Source: SKLM01 sp050049955
GTDB lineage: Bacteria; Chloroflexota; Anaerolineae; B4-G1
Direction: 5' to 3'
Length of the DNA stretch: 11,559 nucleotides
Assembly: GCA_050049955.1 (NCBI GenBank)
Contig: JASFVG010000112.1
Coordinates: 1 to 11,559 of the forward strand
The translations under genes were made by a program, and so were the position numbers. Position 1 is the first letter of the stretch, and every line of letters begins with the position of its first letter. Below, piece by piece: positions 6,248 to 11,559 of this stretch. Below the pieces are notes generated by a model. That model ran no database searches, was not told the DNA's origin, and worked only from the letters and a program-made list of their open reading frames with translations.

Positions 6248-8380
6248 ATGAACGGCGCCTCCGATGACCGGACGCTGCACATCAAGCTTCTGGGCGACTT
6301 CCGGCTCGCCTATGGCGATGAGCCGGTAGTTGGCTTCGACACACCTCGTCTTCAGTCGCTTCTGGCCTATCTCCTGCTCCATCGCGAAGCGCCCCAGTCC
6401 CGCCACCGGCTCGCTTTCCTTTTCTGGCCAGACTCGCCCGAGTCCCAGGCCCTTACCAACCTGCGCAACCTGATCTTTCGCATCCGGCATCAGCTCCCGG
6501 ACGCCGATCGCTTCCTCTCCATAGATCGGAACACGGTGCAGTGGAGATCGGACGCTCCCTTCGACCTCGACGTCGCTGGGTTCGAAGGGGCTCTGGCCCG
6601 GGCCGATCAGGCGATCGCGACCGGCCCGCGGGAGGCTGACCAGGATTCGTCCCGGCTGGCTCTGGAGCAGGCAGTCGCCCTCTACGCCGGGGGTCTTCTG
6701 CCAAGTTGCTACGACGACTGGATCCATTCCGAGCGCCAGCGGTTGGAGGGCGCCTTCGGACAAGCTCTGGAAAGTCTTGCGCGGCTGCTCGAGGATCGAC
6801 AGGAGTACGACGCGGCCATCCGATTCGCCGGGCGGCTGCTCCGTCAGGATGCCTTGCACGAGGATGCGTACCGCCGCCTCATGCGCCTGTACGCCCTCAA
6901 GGGCGACCGCGCCCGTGCGCTGCGAATCTACCACCAGTGCGCTACCGTCCTGGACCGCGAGCTCGGCGTAGAGCCTAGCCGGCCGACCCGTGCGGTGTAC
7001 GAGCAATTGCTGGCGCTAGAGGATGTGCCGGAACCGCCCGCTCCATTGCTCGGTCAAGTGGCGACTGCATCGCCCCTCGTGGGACGCCAGGGAGCTTGGG
7101 GTCAGCTTCGAAACGCCTGGCGGATAGCCTCCCGCGGGCGACCACAACTGGTCCTCATCACCGGTGAGGCTGGCATCGGCAAGACGAGGCTGGCCGAGGA
7201 CCTGGTCCAATGGGCCGCACGGCAGGGGATAGCCACGGCCTCAGCACGCTGCTACGCCAGTGAGGGTGAGCTTGCCTACGGCCCGGTGGCTGCCTGGCTG
7301 CGGGCCCTTCCGCTTCCTGAGATGGAGCCCGACCGGCGGACTGAGGTCGCTCGAATCTTTCCGCAGATACTCGTCGACCTGCCCCAACAGCCCCGTCCAG
7401 GCCCCCTGGTCGAGGCTTGGCAGCGGCGCCGCTTCTTCGAGGCGTTGGCCCGAACCGTCCTCGGCGCCGCCCAGCCGTTGCTCCTGTTCATCGATGCCCT
7501 CCAGTGGTGTGACCGGCGGACGCTCGAGTGGCTGCACTATCTTCTGCGCTTCGACCCACGGGCTCATCTGTTGATCGTGGGAGCCGCCAGGCCCGCGATG
7601 ACTGCGAATGACGCGCCCCTGACCTCTCTGCTCCATGGGCTACGGCGCGACGAACAGCTGACTGAGATCCCTCTCTCTCCTCTCACCTTGGCCGAGACGG
7701 GGACCCTGGCAACCCATGTATCGGGTCGCAAGCTAGGGCAGAACCTGCTGGAATGCCTGTACGGTGAGACCGAGGGCAACCCCCTCTTCATCGTGGAGAC
7801 CGTACGGGCGGGGCTTCCCGATGAGGTTCTTGGATCCGCTGAAGAGGGCTTCATTTGCGTCCCTCGTCCCCTGCCATCGAGAGTCACGGACGCACTGATG
7901 GCCCGTGTCGCCCAGCTCTCGCCCCTCGCGCGCTCCCTGGCCGAGTTGGCCGCCACCATCGGTCGGGAGTTCACCTTCTCCGTCCTCGCCAACGCTAGCG
8001 ACAGGGACGAGGATGCGCTCGTGCGCGTACTCGATGAGCTCTGGAGGTACAGGATCCTCCGGGAACAGGGCGAGGATGCATACGACTTCAGCCACGACAA
8101 GCTTCGCGAGGTGCTCTACGGTGCGCTCAGCCTGGCGCGGAGGCGGATGCTCCATCGCCACGTAGCTCGGGCGCTCGAGCGAGTCCACGCCAACAGCCTC
8201 GATGCCGTGGCCGCCCGAATCGCGAGCCACTACGAGCGTGCTGACGAACCCGCGGAGGCGATCCGGTACTACCAGCGGGCGGCCGAGGTGGCGGACGGGA
8301 TGCAGTGTCAGGAGAGGGCGATACTTTACAGCGAGCGCGCATCCACCCTGCGGGAAGTGACTACAGACACAGCGACCTGA
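6248..8380 (+). CDS. SARP/BTAD-type transcriptional activator with AAA ATPase domain
   Basis: The 710-residue protein has three parts. Residues ~8-100 form an OmpR-type winged helix (LHIKLLGDFRLAY, LLAYLLLHREAP, NLRNLIFRIR). Residues ~104-255 are the helical BTAD domain (DWIHSERQRLEG, LHEDAYRRLMRLYALKGDRA, YHQCATVLDRELGVEPS). An AAA_16/STAND-type ATPase follows, with LVGRQ, Walker A GEAGIGKT (306-313) and Walker B LLFIDALQWCD (Asp416). Relatives usually have DD in Walker B; here the second acid is Ala417, so hydrolysis may be weak. It ends soon after the ATPase with about one TPR-like helix pair (EAIRYYQRAAEVAD), shorter than many relatives that carry long TPR arrays. Family members activate promoters with 11-bp spaced direct repeats. 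The next two transcription units carry such repeats, making them likely targets (inference). Start ATG 6248 has only a modest GGTAGGT site. Confidence 0.9.
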   Translation: MNGASDDRTLHIKLLGDFRLAYGDEPVVGFDTPRLQSLLAYLLLHREAPQSRHRLAFLFWPDSPESQALTNLRNLIFRIRHQLPDADRFLSIDRNTVQWRSDAPFDLDVAGFEGALARADQAIATGPREADQDSSRLALEQAVALYAGGLLPSCYDDWIHSERQRLEGAFGQALESLARLLEDRQEYDAAIRFAGRLLRQDALHEDAYRRLMRLYALKGDRARALRIYHQCATVLDRELGVEPSRPTRAVYEQLLALEDVPEPPAPLLGQVATASPLVGRQGAWGQLRNAWRIASRGRPQLVLITGEAGIGKTRLAEDLVQWAARQGIATASARCYASEGELAYGPVAAWLRALPLPEMEPDRRTEVARIFPQILVDLPQQPRPGPLVEAWQRRRFFEALARTVLGAAQPLLLFIDALQWCDRRTLEWLHYLLRFDPRAHLLIVGAARPAMTANDAPLTSLLHGLRRDEQLTEIPLSPLTLAETGTLATHVSGRKLGQNLLECLYGETEGNPLFIVETVRAGLPDEVLGSAEEGFICVPRPLPSRVTDALMARVAQLSPLARSLAELAATIGREFTFSVLANASDRDEDALVRVLDELWRYRILREQGEDAYDFSHDKLREVLYGALSLARRRMLHRHVARALERVHANSLDAVAARIASHYERADEPAEAIRYYQRAAEVADGMQCQERAILYSERASTLREVTTDTAT

Positions 8381-8412
8381 CGCAACCCTTCGAGTCAACA
8401 CAAGCTACGTCG

Positions 8413-8455
8413 CCAACCTCCGAGTTCTGACAGAGCTCGGAGGTCTGTTGGTTTC
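8413..8455 (+). terminator. Terminator-like hairpin after the regulator gene
   Basis: CCTCCGAG (8417-8424) pairs with CTCGGAGG (8436-8443). The stem continues inward through TTCT (8425-8428) with AGAG (8432-8435), one pair being T-G, leaving loop GAC. CCAA (8413-8416) and TTGG (8448-8451) can add outer pairs. TTTCT follows (8452-8456), a short T-rich tail. It lies 36 nt after the stop and separates the regulator from the CDGSH promoter. Confidence 0.75.
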
Positions 8456-8485
8456 TGCGGCCCGACAGATCTCAAACACGCCGAG

Positions 8486-8518
8486 TAAACGATCTGGAAA
8501 CGGCGTCTTCGCTATCAT
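8486..8518 (+). promoter_or_regulatory. CDGSH-gene promoter with tandem AAACG operator
   Basis: The block TAAACGATC-T-GGAAACGGC (8486-8504) has AAACG at 8487-8491 and 8498-8502, exactly 11 bp apart. The -10-like hexamer TATCAT lies at 8513-8518. The same block with the same spacing to a -10 box precedes the MFS gene. No TTGACA-like -35 is present, which fits an activator-dependent promoter. The expected transcription start is about 8525. Confidence 0.65.
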
Positions 8519-8524
8519 TGCCCC

Positions 8525-8550
8525 ATGAATGGAGGATCAGCTCCGTTCAT
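8525..8550 (+). other. 5'-end hairpin of the CDGSH transcript
   Basis: ATGAATGGAG (8525-8534) pairs over ten positions with CTCCGTTCAT (8541-8550), including one T-G pair, around loop GATCAG. It begins where transcription from TATCAT should start, so it would cap the mRNA 5' end. It may protect the mRNA from decay or act as a regulatory leader. An ATG at 8525 opens a 50-codon out-of-frame ORF overlapping the CDGSH gene, which I do not call as a gene. Confidence 0.5.
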
Positions 8551-8579
8551 ATCAAGTGCCGAGTGCGAGGTGATGACCA

Positions 8580-9299
8580 ATGGCAAACAAGATCGTGGTG
8601 AGGAAAGACGGAGCGTACGTCGTCCAGGGCGACGTTCCCTTGGTCCAGAAGACCCAAGTCGTTTCGGAATACGGTGAGCCGCTGACCTGGCAGAAGCGTA
8701 GGTCTTGGGATGTCGATGGGACCTACCGGTTATGTCGCTGTGGACAGTCCGGCGATATGCCGTTCTGCGATGGGACGCACCGTGCGAAAGGGTTCGATGG
8801 GACGGAGACGGCGGACACGGGTGCGACTTCCGATCGCCAGCAAGTGCTCCCCGGGGGTACCCACATCGTGGCCAAGTCTGATGAGTCCCTCTGTATGAAT
8901 GCTGGCTTCTGTGCGAATCGGGTGACCAGCGTCAGGGACTTGGTACCGGAGACAGCGGATACCTTAGTTCGTTCGCAGGTCATCGCCATGATCGAGCGTT
9001 GCCCCTCTGGGTCACTGACCTATGCGATCGAGGAAGGGGAGCCAGACATCGAGCCAGACCTGCCCCAGCAGATCGCCGTGGTCACCGAGGTCACCTCCCA
9101 GGGCCCGATCGAGGGCCCTCTCTGGGTGACGGGCGGCATCCCCATAGAGCGGGCGGACCGCCTGCCCCTCGAGACCCGCAATCGGGTGACGCTCTGTCGT
9201 TGTGGCCGCTCTAAGACGAAGCCCCTTTGTGACGGCACGCATAGGTCGCCTGACGGCGATGTATGTGCTGCAAGCGACGACACATCCAGCAAACCCTGA
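8580..9299 (+). CDS. CDGSH iron-sulfur protein with central divergent 4Fe-4S domain
   Basis: The 239-residue soluble protein has two CDGSH motifs, which bind 2Fe-2S clusters through three Cys and one His. They are LCRCGQSGDMPFCDGTH near residues 51-67 and LCRCGRSKTKPLCDGTH near 206-222. Between them is a Fer4_19-like segment with CMNAGFCANRV and, later, RCPSGSLTY, matching the divergent mono-cluster 4Fe-4S family. The order CDGSH-Fer4_19-CDGSH is known for bacterial proteins of unknown physiological partner; an electron-transfer or redox-sensing role is likely. There is no signal peptide or membrane segment. ATG 8580 follows GAGGTGA (8567-8573) with a 6-nt spacer. The gene has its own promoter with repeats shared with the MFS gene and stands between two transcription units. 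No strong terminator follows it. Confidence 0.92.
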   Translation: MANKIVVRKDGAYVVQGDVPLVQKTQVVSEYGEPLTWQKRRSWDVDGTYRLCRCGQSGDMPFCDGTHRAKGFDGTETADTGATSDRQQVLPGGTHIVAKSDESLCMNAGFCANRVTSVRDLVPETADTLVRSQVIAMIERCPSGSLTYAIEEGEPDIEPDLPQQIAVVTEVTSQGPIEGPLWVTGGIPIERADRLPLETRNRVTLCRCGRSKTKPLCDGTHRSPDGDVCAASDDTSSKP

Positions 9300-9392
9300 C
9301 CACCCGGTGCAAACACCTGAACGACCGGCCAGACTCTGGAGCTCTGTTTGAGCCCGGGGTGTGGCCCTTCGTGCCGTCAGCAGACGTTCAAC

Positions 9393-9437
9393 GAAACGCT
9401 CAACTAAACGATCAGGAAACGGCTTCCCGAATATTAT
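9393..9437 (+). promoter_or_regulatory. MFS-gene promoter with AAACG repeats matching the CDGSH promoter
   Basis: TAAACGATC-A-GGAAACGGC (9405-9423) matches the CDGSH block at 20 of 22 positions when the following three bases are included. AAACG occurs at 9394, 9406 and 9417, spaced 12 and 11 bp. TATTAT (9432-9437) lies at exactly the same distance from the block as TATCAT does in the CDGSH promoter. The predicted start near 9444 leaves a short leader to ATG 9472 and argues against the longer reading frame from 9361. Confidence 0.65.
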
Positions 9438-9471
9438 ATACCTATCGGAACTGAAGCTTAAGGGGACCAAG

Positions 9472-10887
9472 ATGAACAACCGAGACCCAGAAAACGGCGT
9501 CCGAAAAATCACGCTTCTCCTGGCCAGCACGTTTGCAGTGATGGTTACGGCGGCGATGGCGCCGGCGCTTCCCGCAATCCAGGCGCACTTTGCGGAGCAA
9601 ACGAACGCGACTTTTCTGGTGCGTTTGGTGCTGACCCTGCCATCGCTTCTCATTGCTGCGGCCTCGCCGGTCGCGGGATACATCGTCGACCGAATCGGGC
9701 GGAAGACTGTCCTAGCAGTCTCGAGCCTCGCCTTCGGCATCGCAGGCGTCGCGGGCTACTTTGCGCCGACGCTGACGTCTCTCCTCATCAGTCGGGCCGT
9801 GCTTGGCATAGCGGTGGGTGCCTCGATGACCACGGTGACGACGCTCATCGCCGACTACTACGTCGGCCCCGCCCGAGGGCGGTTCATGGGACTTCAAGCA
9901 GCTTTCATGGGATTTGGGGGAACGGTCTTCTTCGCGCTGAGCGGCGTGCTCGCAGATGTCGGTTGGAGGGCGCCATTCCTGACGCACGCAATTGCCTTTG
10001 CGGTCTTGCCGCTGATCCTGGTGGCGCTGTATGAGCCGTCGGTTGGTGATCGGTGTGAGGAGAAGCCCCATCCCGTCGTGGGCCCCGGCGAATGCGTCGC
10101 CGAATCAGTACGCGCCAGTCGGGGAGTCCGGCATGTGAATCGCGCCGCCGCATCTCCTCCGATAGGCTTCTTCCTGTTTGTATACCTGGTGATGATGGGA
10201 AGCCAGATTGTCTTCTTCCTCATCCCGGTCCAGCTACCGTTCTACCTGCTGAACCTGACAGGGGCGAGCGCCTCGCAAAGCGGCCTGGCCATCTCGATGA
10301 TGACCGTCTTCTATGCCCTGACATCCCTACAATACGGGCGTGTAGCCTCCCGATTCGACCATTTCCAGGTCTTCACGGCTGCCTTTTCTCTGATCGGCGT
10401 GGGCTACCTGCTGATCTGGCTGGCGGGCGGCTGGGCTCTGCTGTTACTCGGCCTCGTATTGGCAGGCACGGGCCTGGGGCTGCTGATGCCCAACCTGAGT
10501 GTCTGGCTTGCGGACGAAACGCCAGCTGCCCTGCGTGGCCGGGTGATGGGAGCGCTCACGACTGCGCTCTTCCTCGGGAGATTCCTCTCGCCCATCGCCA
10601 GCCAACCGCTGGTCGTATGGGTCGGGCTCGGAAGGCTATTCGCGGGCGCCGGGGTGGCGATGTTGGTGATGGCTCCGTTCTTCTGGGTGGCTCGCGATCG
10701 TCTCCGGTCCCTGACGCGCCTCTGGTCGGGGGGCGAGATCCCGGAGGCGGTCACGGTTTCAGTAGACCCGACGGGTCAAGATCACGGCCTGGAATTCGTC
10801 GCGACTACAGGAGCAGAACCAGGTAGCTCGCCATGCGTGGGTTTCACACCTGGTCCCGGCGGCGAGGAATCGGTCTGTGCACTCTAG
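9472..10887 (+). CDS. MFS transporter (drug/metabolite exporter-like)
   Basis: The 471-residue inner-membrane protein fits the 12-helix major facilitator fold. The first helix is around ITLLLASTFAVMVTAAMAPA. The loop between helices 2 and 3 has motif A (GYIVDRIGRKTVL), helix 4 onward has SRAVLGIAVGASMTTVTTLIADYY, and later helices include LLLGLVLAGTGLGLLMPN. A roughly 35-residue hydrophilic loop splits the halves (around EEKPHPVVGPGECVAES), and a hydrophilic tail of about 50 residues follows the last helix. The pattern is that of proton-driven exporters, with the substrate unknown. Start ATG 9472 has AAGGGGA (9460-9466) with a 5-nt spacer. An upstream in-frame start at 9361 would include the promoter and give a basic, non-membrane leader, so I reject it. 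The SRPBCC gene follows after 15 nt, indicating an operon. Confidence 0.92.
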   Translation: MNNRDPENGVRKITLLLASTFAVMVTAAMAPALPAIQAHFAEQTNATFLVRLVLTLPSLLIAAASPVAGYIVDRIGRKTVLAVSSLAFGIAGVAGYFAPTLTSLLISRAVLGIAVGASMTTVTTLIADYYVGPARGRFMGLQAAFMGFGGTVFFALSGVLADVGWRAPFLTHAIAFAVLPLILVALYEPSVGDRCEEKPHPVVGPGECVAESVRASRGVRHVNRAAASPPIGFFLFVYLVMMGSQIVFFLIPVQLPFYLLNLTGASASQSGLAISMMTVFYALTSLQYGRVASRFDHFQVFTAAFSLIGVGYLLIWLAGGWALLLLGLVLAGTGLGLLMPNLSVWLADETPAALRGRVMGALTTALFLGRFLSPIASQPLVVWVGLGRLFAGAGVAMLVMAPFFWVARDRLRSLTRLWSGGEIPEAVTVSVDPTGQDHGLEFVATTGAEPGSSPCVGFTPGPGGEESVCAL

Positions 10888-10902
10888 TCTAGGGAAGGCA
10901 TT

Positions 10903-11337
10903 ATGATTGCCTTCGAGAAGACGACATACATCCGGCGGCCGCGGCAGGAAGTCTTCGAATTCATGTCCGACCCTGCGAACGATGCCTTGTATCGCAGTGG
11001 TGCCAAGTTCTCCGAGTGGTCCTCCGAAGGTCCAGTCGGCGTCGGCTCAACATTGCGCACAGTAGATAGGTTCTTGGGGCGCGATGTGGAGACCACGTCC
11101 GAGATCACGATGTGGGACCCGCCAGAGAAGTACGCTTTCCAGACTGTGGGCGGGTCCTTCCCTGCGGAATACACGCTGGAGTTCGAGTCGATCGAAGAGG
11201 GCACCAAGCTGACCTCCCGCGGCGAGATCGAGTTCAGGGGCTTCCTCAAGGTCGTAGAGTTGTCTCTCAGCAAGCAGATCGAGAATCAAGCTCAGAGTGA
11301 CTTCGATACGCTGAAGCGACTGCTTGAAAGTGGTTGA
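10903..11337 (+). CDS. SRPBCC (START-like) family protein
   Basis: The 144-residue protein fits the polyketide cyclase/START-like SRPBCC fold, a helix-grip barrel that binds hydrophobic small molecules. Typical features are the opening FEKTTYIRRPRQEVFEFMSDP, the mid-section GVGSTLRTVDRFLG, the ITMWDPPEKYAF strand pair, a strand with EYTLEFESIEEGTKLTSRGE, and the long C-terminal helix QIENQAQSDFDTLKRLLES. No catalytic residue can be named, and the ligand is unknown. ATG 10903 has AGGGAAGG just upstream, and the gene starts 15 nt after the MFS stop, so both are probably transcribed from the AAACG-repeat promoter. A binding protein beside an exporter may act on the same lipophilic compound (inference). 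Confidence 0.87.
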   Translation: MIAFEKTTYIRRPRQEVFEFMSDPANDALYRSGAKFSEWSSEGPVGVGSTLRTVDRFLGRDVETTSEITMWDPPEKYAFQTVGGSFPAEYTLEFESIEEGTKLTSRGEIEFRGFLKVVELSLSKQIENQAQSDFDTLKRLLESG

Positions 11338-11440
11338 TGTTGAGCTTATGGGCGTTGTCTTGAGCGGACGACCGGTAACCCAACGGGCTTTAAGTCTGAA
11401 GGCGCTGGTTCGCCGACTGCACGCCAAGAAGGGGACCGAG

Positions 11441-11559
11441 ATGAGTCTTGATGAGCTACGCAGTATGCTGGCCATAGCTGCCTACCTGAGCTCCTTTGCA
11501 GCCCTGCTGACGGCGGTTACGGCCTATTTCTTCTTCGCAATTGACAGCCGCTATGGAAA
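11441..11559 (+). CDS. Partial small membrane protein, N-terminal part only
   Basis: The open frame starts at ATG 11441 with AAGGGG at 11429-11434 and a 6-nt spacer, and runs off the window. The visible 39 residues begin MSLDELRSMLAIAAYLSS and continue into a strongly hydrophobic stretch (FAALLTAVTAYFFF), consistent with one membrane segment. An in-frame ATG at 11348 would add 31 basic residues but has no clear Shine-Dalgarno. The ribosome-binding region AAGGGGACC is the same as that of the MFS gene. The family is not recognisable from this fragment. Confidence 0.5.
   Translation, partial: MSLDELRSMLAIAAYLSSFAALLTAVTAYFFFAIDSRYG

Noticed and set aside
8378..8490. Read-through of the regulator's TGA as a second selenocysteine or truncated TPR region
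   Set aside because: The following frame runs through the terminator hairpin and shows no TPR or redox motif.
8486..8518. ECF-sigma promoter based on GGAAAC
   Set aside because: The distance from GGAAAC to the AT-rich -10 is only 11 nt, and no GTC-type -10 is conserved at 16-17 nt in the two promoters.
9300..9392. Terminator after the CDGSH gene
   Set aside because: Only weak 4-bp hairpins (9306-9317 and 9341-9353) were seen, without a T-tract at the right place.
9361..9471. N-terminal extension of the MFS protein
   Set aside because: It would contain the promoter repeats and -10 box, encodes a basic non-membrane leader, and ATG 9472 has a strong Shine-Dalgarno.

Overview
The window is GC-rich and densely coded, with every convincing gene on the + strand and mostly short gaps. 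The large BTAD/AAA-type regulator, the stand-alone C-terminal half of a transaldolase/glucose-6-phosphate isomerase fusion family and the CDGSH/Fer4_19 protein would fit a Chloroflexota-like or Actinobacteriota-like bacterium. This taxonomic guess rests on gene style only and is weak. No mobile element, tRNA, rRNA or CRISPR array was seen.

Region 1 (31-2798) is a redox group. It holds a mercuric-reductase-like FAD disulfide oxidoreductase, an NAD(P)H-hydrate epimerase (YjeF-N only) and an AhpD-like peroxidase-related protein. The AhpD-like gene is interrupted by one in-frame TGA (2502-2504), placed exactly where the family has the second cysteine of its CxxC redox motif. The family match continues in the same frame to a normal stop, giving 183 residues. 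The best reading is a CxxU selenoprotein, supported by a small SECIS-like hairpin 12 nt after the codon. This is the most important observation in the window.

Region 2 (2821-6189) is sugar-phosphate metabolism: a stand-alone glucose-6-phosphate isomerase, ribose-5-phosphate isomerase A and ribulose-phosphate 3-epimerase. The pgi-rpiA and rpiA-rpe gaps contain strong hairpins, and a sigma70-like promoter precedes rpiA. These enzymes connect glycolysis to the non-oxidative pentose phosphate pathway. Together with region 1 they suggest a link to NADPH supply and thiol/selenol redox balance (inference).

Region 3 (6248-11337) starts with a SARP/BTAD-type activator fused to an AAA ATPase and closed by a clear terminator. 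A CDGSH-Fer4_19-CDGSH iron-sulfur protein follows, then an MFS exporter and an SRPBCC protein that probably share one transcript. The CDGSH and MFS genes carry a nearly identical 22-nt upstream block (20 of 22 bases the same), each with a -10-like hexamer at the same distance. The block contains AAACG direct repeats 11 bp apart, the geometry of SARP or OmpR-type operators. The adjacent regulator is therefore a candidate activator of both. The window ends inside a small membrane-protein gene (from 11441).

Several enzymes depart from family signatures at functional positions: Rpe has Gln for a metal-ligand His, Nnr has lost the GGDG aspartate, RpiA has His in the phosphate loop, and the regulator has Ala in Walker B.
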